From the NCBI GenBank assembly GCA_026992695.1, contig JALWYP010000288.1:1-5771 (forward strand): DNA of 5,771 nucleotides, in the 5' to 3' direction. The position numbers and the translations under genes are program-made. Under the pieces are notes generated by a model. That model was not told the origin of the DNA. It was given only the letters and a program-made list of their open reading frames with translations, and searched no databases. Shown one piece after another: positions 1 to 5,771 of this stretch (positions within the stretch are counted from its first letter, which is position 1; each line of letters starts with the position of its first letter). The stretch comes from Flavobacteriaceae bacterium (GTDB taxonomy: Bacteria > Bacteroidota > Bacteroidia > Flavobacteriales > Flavobacteriaceae).

Positions 1-303
1 TTTGTGTTTATGCAAACTCAACACTACAAAACCACTGCAACACGAGATTTTAATCAAGCTTTTCAGGTTTTATACTCGTTCTTTTTACCCACAGCTTCAT
101 CAAAAAACATTGCAGTAACCCCCATTCTACTTGAGATATTCCGTACTGTATTCTGTTATAAAACACCTCTTTATTTTATATAATTGTAATATTTTTTTCA
201 GGGTTATGGCAAATATAGAACTTCATGTCCACCCTTTTTTAAATAACAAAACAAAGCTAACAACCAAATAAGTGTAGTTTATCTATTATTTAAAAGTTTT
301 ATT
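1..303. other. Left-edge region upstream of the sigma factor, no supported gene
   Basis: No gene can be supported here. One plus-strand frame stays open from the window edge to a TAA at 181-183 (about 60 codons, with an ATG at 10). Its translation resembles no family I know, and a second frame is also open to about 117, so this may be chance or the tail of a gene entering from the left. A weak hairpin-like arrangement, AGGGT (200-204) with ACCCT (231-235) followed by a run of T, could be a poor terminator. On the minus strand 217-210 reads TATATTTG, a full match to the Bacteroidota -7 element. It has no TTG at normal spacing and no convincing ORF within the 200 bases it would transcribe. No clear TAnnTTTG element was found upstream of the sigma factor on the plus strand; TAGTTTAT at 275-282 is only a partial match. 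Confidence 0.5.
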
Positions 304-888
304 ATGAAAGGAAAAGAACTTACCGATGCGGTTTTAGTAAACGCATACATTCTTGGAGACGAAAATGCTTTAAGCAAGTTAATTGTTAGGCATAAACAAC
401 GTATTTATAGTTTTATTTATTCAAAAGTGTATGATAGAGATGTTACCGAAGACATTTTTCAAGATACTTTCATGAAAGTTATTAGAACCTTAAAAAGAGG
501 GGCTTATAATGAAGAAGGAAAATTTTTGCCTTGGGTAATGCGTATAGCTCACAATTTGGTTATTGATTATTTCCGAAAAAATAATAGGATGCCTAAATTT
601 GAAAATAAAGATGATTTTAATATTTTTTCGGTTTTGTCTGATAACTCTTTAAATGCCGAAAAAAAGATGATTAAGGGGCAGGTAGAAAGTGATGTAAAAA
701 AACTCATTGAAGAACTTCCGGAAGATCAAAAAGAAGTATTGATGATGCGCATTTATAAAGAAATGAGTTTTAAAGATATTAGTGAGCAAACAGGAGTAAG
801 CATTAATACAGCCTTAGGCAGAATGCGTTATGCATTAATTAATTTGCGTAAGGTAATTGAGAAGCACAATATAATTTTGACAAACTAA
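304..888 (+). CDS. RNA polymerase sigma-70 family (ECF-type) sigma factor
   Basis: This 194-residue protein directs RNA polymerase to a subset of promoters. It has only the two domains typical of ECF-like sigma factors. Region 2 spans about residues 10-95, with the core-binding segment DRDVTEDIFQDTFMKVIRT at 44-62 and the -10-recognition and melting segment around LPWVMRIAHNLVIDYFRK (75-92). Region 4 spans about 130-188, opening with LPEDQKEVLMMR (138-149) and carrying the -35-binding helix-turn-helix SFKDISEQTGVSINTALGRM (155-174). A polar linker without strong similarity joins them. The length is normal for the class. The ATG at 304 is chosen because the first helix of region 2 begins a few residues later. 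No Shine-Dalgarno is present and the leader is A/T-rich, as is usual in Bacteroidota. No FecR-like or zinc-finger anti-sigma gene follows; a 50-residue ORF does, after 59 bases. The family call is firm, but the regulon and inducing signal cannot be read from the sequence. Confidence 0.95.
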   Translation: MKGKELTDAVLVNAYILGDENALSKLIVRHKQRIYSFIYSKVYDRDVTEDIFQDTFMKVIRTLKRGAYNEEGKFLPWVMRIAHNLVIDYFRKNNRMPKFENKDDFNIFSVLSDNSLNAEKKMIKGQVESDVKKLIEELPEDQKEVLMMRIYKEMSFKDISEQTGVSINTALGRMRYALINLRKVIEKHNIILTN

Positions 889-911
889 TACAATAAACAA
901 ATTTTTGCAAC

Positions 912-930
912 GTTATTTTAATTAAATAAC
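912..930 (+). repeat. AT-rich perfect hairpin between the sigma factor and the small ORF
   Basis: GTTATTT (912-918) and AAATAAC (924-930) form a perfect 7-base-pair stem with a 5-base loop. It lies in the 59-base gap after the sigma stop codon and 17 bases before the next ATG. There is no T-tract directly after it, so it is not a standard intrinsic terminator. It could affect mRNA processing or translation of the small ORF. Stems of this length also arise by chance in such AT-rich DNA. Confidence 0.35.
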
Positions 931-947
931 AACAAAATAACTTTTTT

Positions 948-1100
948 ATGCAAAAATTTTACTCGAAAACCTCACGTTCGGGACACGTGACTAAAAAGTT
1001 AGTCCCAAAAGAAGAAACCATAAAATTTCTTCTGGATTATTCGAAGGCTTTAAGTGTTATAGATTATAATAAATTGAAGTTTGAAGCACTTCTAAACTAA
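948..1100 (+). CDS. Small basic protein of unknown function, downstream of the sigma factor
   Basis: This 50-residue ORF runs from ATG at 948 to TAA at 1100. The N-terminal half is basic and polar, with Lys and Arg in SKTSRSGHVTKKLVPKEE (residues 6-23). The C-terminal half, about 24-49, looks helical and amphipathic, with TIKFLLDYSKAL at 24-35 and KFEALLN at 44-50. There is no signal peptide, membrane segment or Cys/His metal site. I recall similar short proteins (a basic start, then a segment like FLLxYSKAL and an ending like FExLLN) after sigma factors in other flavobacteria, but I could not check this. It follows the sigma gene by 59 bases without a clear promoter and sits just before a strong terminator, so co-transcription is likely. 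The function is unknown. A role in modulating the sigma factor is speculation from position only. That it is a real gene is supported by the codon pattern, the terminator placement and the otherwise unexplained gap. Confidence 0.72.
   Translation: MQKFYSKTSRSGHVTKKLVPKEETIKFLLDYSKALSVIDYNKLKFEALLN
973..1004 (+). repeat. Two abutting potential RNA hairpins in the 5' part of the small ORF
   Basis: CACGT (973-977) can pair with ACGTG (985-989), with a 7-base loop. Next to it, GACTAA (989-994) pairs with TTAGTC (999-1004), with a 4-base loop. The two stems share base 989. An alternative pairing, GGGAC (980-984) with GTCCC (1002-1006), would exclude both. The segment is richer in G and C than its surroundings. 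It encodes residues 9-19 of the small protein, so protein constraint may account for it. Whether it folds in the cell is unknown. Confidence 0.3.
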
Positions 1101-1107
1101 ACTTTGG

Positions 1108-1141
1108 AAAACCTTGAAAACCAAAATTTTCAAGGTTTTTT
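1108..1141 (+). terminator. Strong intrinsic terminator for the sigma-small ORF unit
   Basis: AAAACCTTGAAAA (1108-1120) and TTTTCAAGGTTTT (1127-1139) form a perfect 13-base-pair stem with a 6-base loop, CCAAAA. A plus-strand T-tract runs through 1136-1141. The stem begins 8 bases after the small ORF stop. On the minus strand the stem ends in four T but is followed by CC, so it may also terminate the convergent acylase transcript, less well. The T-tract overlaps the acylase stop codon (TAA, complement of 1140-1142), so both transcription units end on the same few bases. Confidence 0.9.
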
Positions 1142-3524
1142 ATTGAGGTTTAATCTCTAAAAGCGTAGAAGAATCTATAATCTCTTGCTTGTTGAGTTTC
1201 ATTTTTCTAAACTTCCCTTCCAAATACATTTCTGCTTGATCTCTATAATGCTTGCTAAAAGGCACTCCTGACTGTCCGGTAGGAATGATACTCATACTAT
1301 TTTCAATATCACTAAAATCAATGATGCGTCTGGTTGAAGGTCCGGCTGTTACAGTATAGGTGCTACTCACATCATATTCAAACAACATATTATTTATTAC
1401 TTCTCGACTTCCGTTTACGGGAAAAGGTCCTACGTTAAAGTATTTTCGAAGTGATTCAATAGTACCAATAGGGTGTTTGTGCTCTAAAATATGTACTTTG
1501 TTCCAAGTCCAATTTGTAATGTTTTCTCCTAATTCTTGCTCTAATTGCGAAATTGCTTCAGTAAATGATTTTGATAAAATATCTTTTCGGGTTTCAAAAA
1601 TCATAGACGTATTAATATCGTCCCACCAAATAGAAGAATCTTTTTGTATTTGTGAAGCGACAATTCTTTTAGACAAATGTGTTTTAAGAAAATAGTTAAA
1701 ATCTGTTTTTCCCATTTCGTCTTCAAAAGTGTTTTTTAAATACAAACTTATCCATTTGTTATAAATAGTAGGAGCTATGGATTCGAGTGTATTGTTACCA
1801 TCCCATAATTGAAGAATATCCATAGCTTTTTGCTGTTGTTTGGTAAACTTTCCGTAGTCCATTATTTTGCTAAAAGCCTTTATATTGGCAGGTGCTATAG
1901 CACTAACGCCATCGTTTATCATATTCATAAACGATTGTTTGTTCCAGTTGTTTTTTCTTTCCAGAAGTGTAACAATGCGTTTTGCTCTGTCTTGAGGAAC
2001 ATAATATCCCGGATATAACATTCCATTAATACTATCGGGTTGGTTGTTAGCCGAATAAACATAGTTCCAAGTAGGGTTTTCTGCCATTGGATTTTCAGAA
2101 AAATCTAAAAAATCTAAGGTATCATTAACTCCCGAAGCACCATCTAACACAAACTTTCTGTTTGCCTGGGATTTTAGTTTATATAATTTAGCTGAAGCCC
2201 ACCAAGCAATGTTTCCTTCGGCATCGCCATACATTACATTTAATCCGGGAGCATGAATCATAGCGGCTCCATTTCTGGCTTCGGCAATGGTGGTAGCTTG
2301 AGAAAGCGTAAACATTGCTTTAATTATATCATTTTTAACTTTTGTAAAAATCCAAGACATTGCAATGGGTTGTTTTTGGGAAGCTCCGTCAACTACCGAA
2401 TTAATAATAGGACCGTGATGCGATTTTTTAATGGTTAGGGTTGTATCCCTTCCATCTTTAACCCGAATGGTTATTTTGTCTTCTTCATATCTTTTATAAC
2501 CGGAAGGGGTTTTGTAAAAATTAGAATCATCGGGTTTGTTTTCTTCTGCATAAAAATCTATATCATCATTTTCAAACATAGTGAGTCCGTATGCTATTTC
2601 TCGATTATGTCCCAATAATGGAAAAGGAATTCCGGCAATATGATAGCCGTACATTTCATGCCTGGGATACGTAAGATGAGCTTCGTACCATATTGATGGT
2701 TGCGAAAAAGAAATGTGTGGATCGTTTGCAAATAAAACTTTTCCGGAAACCGATTTCTTTCCGTTTACAACCCACGAGTTACTTCCTGTAAGAACAGGGA
2801 AGGGAGCATGGTCTAAAATATCATTTACTTGGCTTACAAGTTGGGATACTTCTTGTGCGTTTCCTTTAAAATTTTTAATGAGTTGGGTGTTGGGGTTTAT
2901 TTCTATTCCTAATTCATTTATGTAGTCATCTCCTAATTTTTCTTGTAAAACGGATAATAATGGATCGGTTTTATGACCTTGTGCAAAGCTAAACGCCATA
3001 TATCCTATGATATTATACACATCGGTAAGTTGTAAGGGTTCTTTTTTTAATCCTAAAAGTGTAAACTCAATGGGTGTAGGTCCTTCTTCAATAAATTGGT
3101 TTACACCCTTAAGATAAGCGGTTAATATTTTATATTCTTCTGATTTTTTGTCTAGAGAAGCAACATTTTCTTTAGAAGCCGCATCAATTCCTAAAGTTGC
3201 AAAAAACAAATCGGTTTTTAACATTTTATCACCAAAAAGTTCCGAAAGTCTTCCCGGAGCAATGCGTTTAATCAATTCCATTTGCCACAATCGTTCTTGC
3301 GCATGAACATAACCTAATGCAATATGTGCATCGTACGCGTTTTGTGCATAAATGTGAGGAATTCCGTATTCATCAAAATAAACAGCTACCGGTTTTTGAA
3401 TGTTTTTTAAAGTAATTTCCCCATCATATTTGGGTTTCAAATGGTTTATATATAACCAACCGCCCAAAACAATGAGAATAATGAGAACGGCAACAATTTT
3501 TACTATTCGTTTCAATAATTTCAT
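1140..3524 (-). CDS. Penicillin acylase family protein (Ntn-hydrolase, S45), membrane-anchored
   Basis: This 794-residue precursor of the penicillin acylase family (MEROPS S45) cleaves an amide bond using an N-terminal nucleophile freed by self-cleavage. Residues about 7-27 form a hydrophobic segment after a Lys/Arg start, which should place the enzyme in the periplasm as an anchor or signal. The alpha region shows DEYGIPHIYA (51-60) and GYVHAQERLWQMELI (71-85). In TGSNSWVVNG (246-255), Ser248 is the expected nucleophile after Gly247. The beta region has 547 residues, against 557 in E. coli penicillin G acylase. It contains DPH (268-270), GHNREIAYGLT (305-315) and DDID (320-323), which match the oxyanion and calcium segment of the E. 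coli enzyme. Further matches are GDAEGNIAWW (433-442), ANNQP (492-496) for the oxyanion Asn, and GQSGVPFSKHYRDQ (750-763). Only about 220 residues lie between anchor and Ser248, so any excised spacer must be short. The substrate is unknown: penicillin, acyl-homoserine lactones and other amides all occur in the family. The ATG at 3524 gives the membrane segment, and the gene looks intact. Confidence 0.95.
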   Translation of the reverse strand: MKLLKRIVKIVAVLIILIVLGGWLYINHLKPKYDGEITLKNIQKPVAVYFDEYGIPHIYAQNAYDAHIALGYVHAQERLWQMELIKRIAPGRLSELFGDKMLKTDLFFATLGIDAASKENVASLDKKSEEYKILTAYLKGVNQFIEEGPTPIEFTLLGLKKEPLQLTDVYNIIGYMAFSFAQGHKTDPLLSVLQEKLGDDYINELGIEINPNTQLIKNFKGNAQEVSQLVSQVNDILDHAPFPVLTGSNSWVVNGKKSVSGKVLFANDPHISFSQPSIWYEAHLTYPRHEMYGYHIAGIPFPLLGHNREIAYGLTMFENDDIDFYAEENKPDDSNFYKTPSGYKRYEEDKITIRVKDGRDTTLTIKKSHHGPIINSVVDGASQKQPIAMSWIFTKVKNDIIKAMFTLSQATTIAEARNGAAMIHAPGLNVMYGDAEGNIAWWASAKLYKLKSQANRKFVLDGASGVNDTLDFLDFSENPMAENPTWNYVYSANNQPDSINGMLYPGYYVPQDRAKRIVTLLERKNNWNKQSFMNMINDGVSAIAPANIKAFSKIMDYGKFTKQQQKAMDILQLWDGNNTLESIAPTIYNKWISLYLKNTFEDEMGKTDFNYFLKTHLSKRIVASQIQKDSSIWWDDINTSMIFETRKDILSKSFTEAISQLEQELGENITNWTWNKVHILEHKHPIGTIESLRKYFNVGPFPVNGSREVINNMLFEYDVSSTYTVTAGPSTRRIIDFSDIENSMSIIPTGQSGVPFSKHYRDQAEMYLEGKFRKMKLNKQEIIDSSTLLEIKPQ

Positions 3525-3549
3525 TTTAATACAACTATTTATTTTGGGA

Positions 3550-3557
3550 TGAAGATA
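3550..3557 (-). promoter_or_regulatory. Weak candidate -7 element for the acylase gene
   Basis: On the minus strand 3557-3550 reads TATCTTCA, six of eight matches to the Bacteroidota -7 consensus TAnnTTTG. It lies 25 bases before the acylase ATG, a plausible distance for a short leader. No TTG is seen at the usual upstream spacing. It is the best match I found in the divergent region on this strand, but it is weak. Confidence 0.22.
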
Positions 3558-3574
3558 GTTAAATTTAAAAAAAT

Positions 3575-3587
3575 ATTAAGACTTAAT
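3575..3587. repeat. Dyad ATTAAG-A-CTTAAT in the divergent intergenic region
   Basis: ATTAAG (3575-3580) and CTTAAT (3582-3587) are perfect inverted copies around one central base. The dyad lies between the two divergent start codons, next to the possible -33 region of the rightward promoter and upstream of the weak leftward -7 element. It could be a regulator binding site serving both genes. In AT-rich DNA a six-base arm can also be chance. A second, purely AT palindrome, TTAAATTTAA, occurs at 3559-3568. Confidence 0.3.
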
Positions 3588-3621
3588 TGTTCGATTATTT
3601 ATCATAATACCAATATCTTTG
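3587..3621 (+). promoter_or_regulatory. Bacteroidota-type promoter for the S46 peptidase gene
   Basis: TATCTTTG at 3614-3621 matches the Bacteroidota primary-sigma -7 consensus TAnnTTTG at every fixed base. A TTG at 3587-3589 could be the -33 element. The spacing is 24 bases, just above the usual range of about 17-23, so the upstream box is less certain than the -7 box. Transcription would start near 3626-3628, leaving an A/T-rich leader of about 20 bases before the ATG at 3648. Confidence 0.6.
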
Positions 3622-3647
3622 TGTGAAAATTTATAAAAATCATAAAA

Positions 3648-5771
3648 ATGAAACGATTTATAGTACTTATTTTGGCAATTATATGCATACAAACTTCAGT
3701 CTTTTCTCAAGAAGGAGAAGGCGGAATGTGGATGCCAAACACCATTAAGCAAGTTGAAAAAGATATGCAGAATATGGGCATGGAAATTTCTGCAAAAGAT
3801 ATTTGGAATAACGAAGCACCCGGAATTAAAGACGCCATTGTACAACTAGGAAACGGTTGTACGGCGGAGATTATGTCTAATAAAGGTTTGGTATTTACCA
3901 ATCATCATTGTGGCTATGATGCGATTCAGTCTCTTTCTACAATGGAACATAATTATTTAGAAGACGGGTATTGGGCAAGCTCTTTTGAAGAAGAACTACC
4001 CGCAGAAGGACTTACCGTTACGTTTATTGATGATATTGTAGATGTTACCGAACAAATTTTAAAAGGCATTACTCCCGAACTAAAAACAGAAGAACGACAA
4101 TCTGTTATCGATAAAAACATCAACCTTTTAAATAAAGCCACTCCTCAAGACAGATTTCATACCATCGAGATAAAACCTTTTTTTAAAGGGAATAAGTATT
4201 TTATGATTAAAAAAACCACCTTTTATGATATTCGATTGGTGGGCACTCCTCCAGCGAGTCTAGGAAAATTTGGTGGCGATACAGATAACTGGATGTGGCC
4301 TCGTCATACAGCCGATTTTTCGGTATTTAGAGTGTATGCAGATGCCGATAATAATCCGGCTATGTATAGTCCGAACAATAAGCCGTATCAACCAAAATAC
4401 TCGTTAAAAATTAATTTAAAAGACTTAGAAGAAGAAGATTTTACTATGGTAATAGGCTTTCCAGGTCGTACCACCGAATACCTTACCTCGTATGCCGTAA
4501 AAATGAAGCAAGACCTACGCAATCCGGCTCGCGTAGCAGTAAGAGAACGTACCCTAGCCATTATGGATAAAAATATGGCAAAAGATGAAGCCTTAAAACT
4601 TAAATTGGCTTCAAAACACGCCAGTTTAGCAAATTATTGGAAATTTTGGATAGGAGAAAGCCAAGGACTTAAAAAATTTAATGCAGTAGGAGCTAAGGAA
4701 GCTTTTGAAAAAGAATTCACCAAACGTGTAAATAGTAGCAGACGTTGGAGTAGCCTTTACAAAAATGTTTTACCAAGATTAAAAGAATTGTACAAACAAC
4801 AAGAACCCTATGCAGTAGTACAAGATTATACTTCCGAAATATTTAACCGAAACTTGAGCTTGCCTACTGTTGCATTAATTACCAATATGCTGATAAAACG
4901 AGTAGAAGAAAACGGTGCAGCTATTTATCCTCAAATGAAAGATCGTTTTAAAGGATATTTAATTGAAAATGTTTTAAAAGATTTTGATGCCAAAACTGAT
5001 AAGGAAGTTTTTGCTTCACTAATAGATTTATACACTTCTAAAGTAGATAAAGCGTATATAAGCCCCGAATTTAAAGATGCTTTACAAAATAAAACACCAG
5101 AGCAATTAGCCGAAGAAATTTACAGTAAAACAAAGCTAACCAACACTGAAGCCTTAGAGAAATTATTTTCAGCAGCCACTTTTGAGGAATTTAAAACCCA
5201 ATTAGAAAGTGATCCTGCATATCAACTATTTATTGCACAAAAAAATTGGATAGATGAAAAAGTATCGAAACCTGCTAATGCTATTAATTCGGAAATAGAT
5301 GTGTTAATGGGTAACTATATGAAAGCCCAAATGGAGCTGTTTCCCGAAAAACAATTTTATCCCGATGCCAATTTCACCATGCGTGTTGCATACGGTCGTG
5401 TAAAGGGGTTTTCTCCCAGAGATGCTGTTTTTTATGAGCCTTTTACCCACTTATACGGTGCTATTGAAAAATACATTCCCGGTGATCTCGAGTTTGATTT
5501 ACCACAAAATATTATCGAAGCATATAACAAAAAAGACTATGGAAGATATGCCTCAAAAAACGGCACTTTAATAACCGATTTTCTTGCTACCAACCACATT
5601 ACCGGAGGAAACTCAGGTAGTCCTATTTTAAATGCAAAAGGCGAGCACATAGGCTTAGCTTTTGATGGCAACTGGGAAGGCGTAATGATGGATGTGTATT
5701 ATCGTCCCGAAATAGCAAGAAGTATTCACGTAAAGGATAATTATGTGTTGTTTATCATCGATAAGTTAGCT
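3648..5771 (+). CDS. S46 family dipeptidyl peptidase, DPP7-like, 3' end cut by window
   Basis: This secreted serine exopeptidase would release dipeptides from the N-termini of oligopeptides in the periplasm or outside the cell. 708 residues are visible; the family is usually about 710-720 long, so only the last few are missing. Residues 1-20 are a Sec signal peptide with likely cleavage at VFS|QEG. The trypsin-like catalytic parts are split by a mostly helical insert (about 280-560), the S46 cap domain. The triad is His87 in TNHHCGYD (84-91), Asp223 in PRHTADFSVFR (218-228) and Ser656 in TGGNSGSP (652-659). Cys71 and Cys88 are placed for the family disulfide. The site that anchors the substrate N-terminus is present: Asn214, Trp215, Asn329 and Asp673. 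Residue 674, 18 after the Ser, is Gly as in DPP7; DPP11 has Arg there for acidic P1, so a hydrophobic P1 preference is inferred. The ATG at 3648 gives a complete signal peptide behind a good promoter. It is divergent from the acylase gene. Confidence 0.96.
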   Translation, partial: MKRFIVLILAIICIQTSVFSQEGEGGMWMPNTIKQVEKDMQNMGMEISAKDIWNNEAPGIKDAIVQLGNGCTAEIMSNKGLVFTNHHCGYDAIQSLSTMEHNYLEDGYWASSFEEELPAEGLTVTFIDDIVDVTEQILKGITPELKTEERQSVIDKNINLLNKATPQDRFHTIEIKPFFKGNKYFMIKKTTFYDIRLVGTPPASLGKFGGDTDNWMWPRHTADFSVFRVYADADNNPAMYSPNNKPYQPKYSLKINLKDLEEEDFTMVIGFPGRTTEYLTSYAVKMKQDLRNPARVAVRERTLAIMDKNMAKDEALKLKLASKHASLANYWKFWIGESQGLKKFNAVGAKEAFEKEFTKRVNSSRRWSSLYKNVLPRLKELYKQQEPYAVVQDYTSEIFNRNLSLPTVALITNMLIKRVEENGAAIYPQMKDRFKGYLIENVLKDFDAKTDKEVFASLIDLYTSKVDKAYISPEFKDALQNKTPEQLAEEIYSKTKLTNTEALEKLFSAATFEEFKTQLESDPAYQLFIAQKNWIDEKVSKPANAINSEIDVLMGNYMKAQMELFPEKQFYPDANFTMRVAYGRVKGFSPRDAVFYEPFTHLYGAIEKYIPGDLEFDLPQNIIEAYNKKDYGRYASKNGTLITDFLATNHITGGNSGSPILNAKGEHIGLAFDGNWEGVMMDVYYRPEIARSIHVKDNYVLFIIDKLA

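Noticed and set aside
63..125. Minus-strand 20-codon ORF starting at ATG (125-123) with a plausible-looking composition
   Set aside because: A stop lies a few codons upstream and the ORF is very short. There is no recognisable family and no well-placed promoter.
1..183. Plus-strand frame open from the window edge to TAA at 181-183
   Set aside because: About 60 codons, but the translation has no recognisable motif, and a second frame is open over most of the same stretch. It is too weak to call as the end of a gene without the sequence to the left.
206..271. Plus-strand 21-codon ORF (MANIELHVHP...) just before the sigma gene, a possible leader peptide
   Set aside because: No attenuator structure follows, there is no codon run typical of a leader peptide, and no promoter is seen. 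It is probably chance.
938..945. TAACTTTT as a separate promoter for the small ORF
   Set aside because: It ends two bases before the ATG and would give no leader upstream of the start codon. The nearest TTG lies about 30 bases upstream, too far for a -33 element.
1360..2925. Several plus-strand ORFs of 61-111 codons inside the acylase gene
   Set aside because: They lie antisense within a long, clearly coding gene whose family motifs run across its whole length. Their translations look like antisense artefacts.
3648..3710. Lipoprotein signal at Cys13 of the S46 peptidase
   Set aside because: The residues before Cys13 (AII) do not fit a lipobox, which needs a small residue at -1. Cleavage by signal peptidase I at VFS|QEG is more likely.
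3707..4141. Two minus-strand ORFs of 62-64 codons inside the S46 gene
   Set aside because: They are antisense shadows of a region encoding the signal-proximal part and His motif of the peptidase.

Overview
The window looks like chromosomal DNA from a flavobacterium or close relative in the phylum Bacteroidota. The evidence is an AT-rich base composition, A-rich leaders without Shine-Dalgarno sequences, a -7 promoter element of the Bacteroidota form TAnnTTTG, and the protein families present. The last gene is a family S46 dipeptidyl peptidase, a family common in this phylum. This assignment rests on recognition of sequence features, not on a database search.

Layout, left to right. Bases 1-303 hold no gene I can support. 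A two-region sigma-70-type (ECF-like) sigma factor lies at 304-888 (+). It is followed by a 50-residue small protein at 948-1100 (+). A strong hairpin-plus-T-tract terminator at 1108-1141 closes this unit. A convergent penicillin-acylase-family hydrolase occupies 1140-3524 (-), and its stop codon overlaps the T-tract of that terminator. A 123-base divergent intergenic region (3525-3647) carries a good Bacteroidota promoter for the rightward gene and a short dyad. The rightward gene (3648 to the window edge, +) is a secreted S46 serine dipeptidyl peptidase missing only its extreme C-terminus.

How they fit together. The left unit is regulatory: a sigma factor with a tiny, probably co-transcribed partner of unknown function and no recognisable anti-sigma factor beside it. 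The right pair are two exported Ntn- and serine-type hydrolases transcribed away from a shared regulatory region. The acylase is probably membrane-anchored and faces the periplasm, where it would cleave an amide bond in an unknown substrate. The peptidase would release dipeptides from the N-termini of oligopeptides. Shared use in nutrient scavenging is plausible but is inference.

I found no mobile element, CRISPR array, tRNA, rRNA or clear novel system. The least explained element is the 50-residue protein downstream of the sigma factor, with hairpin-forming potential in its 5' coding region.
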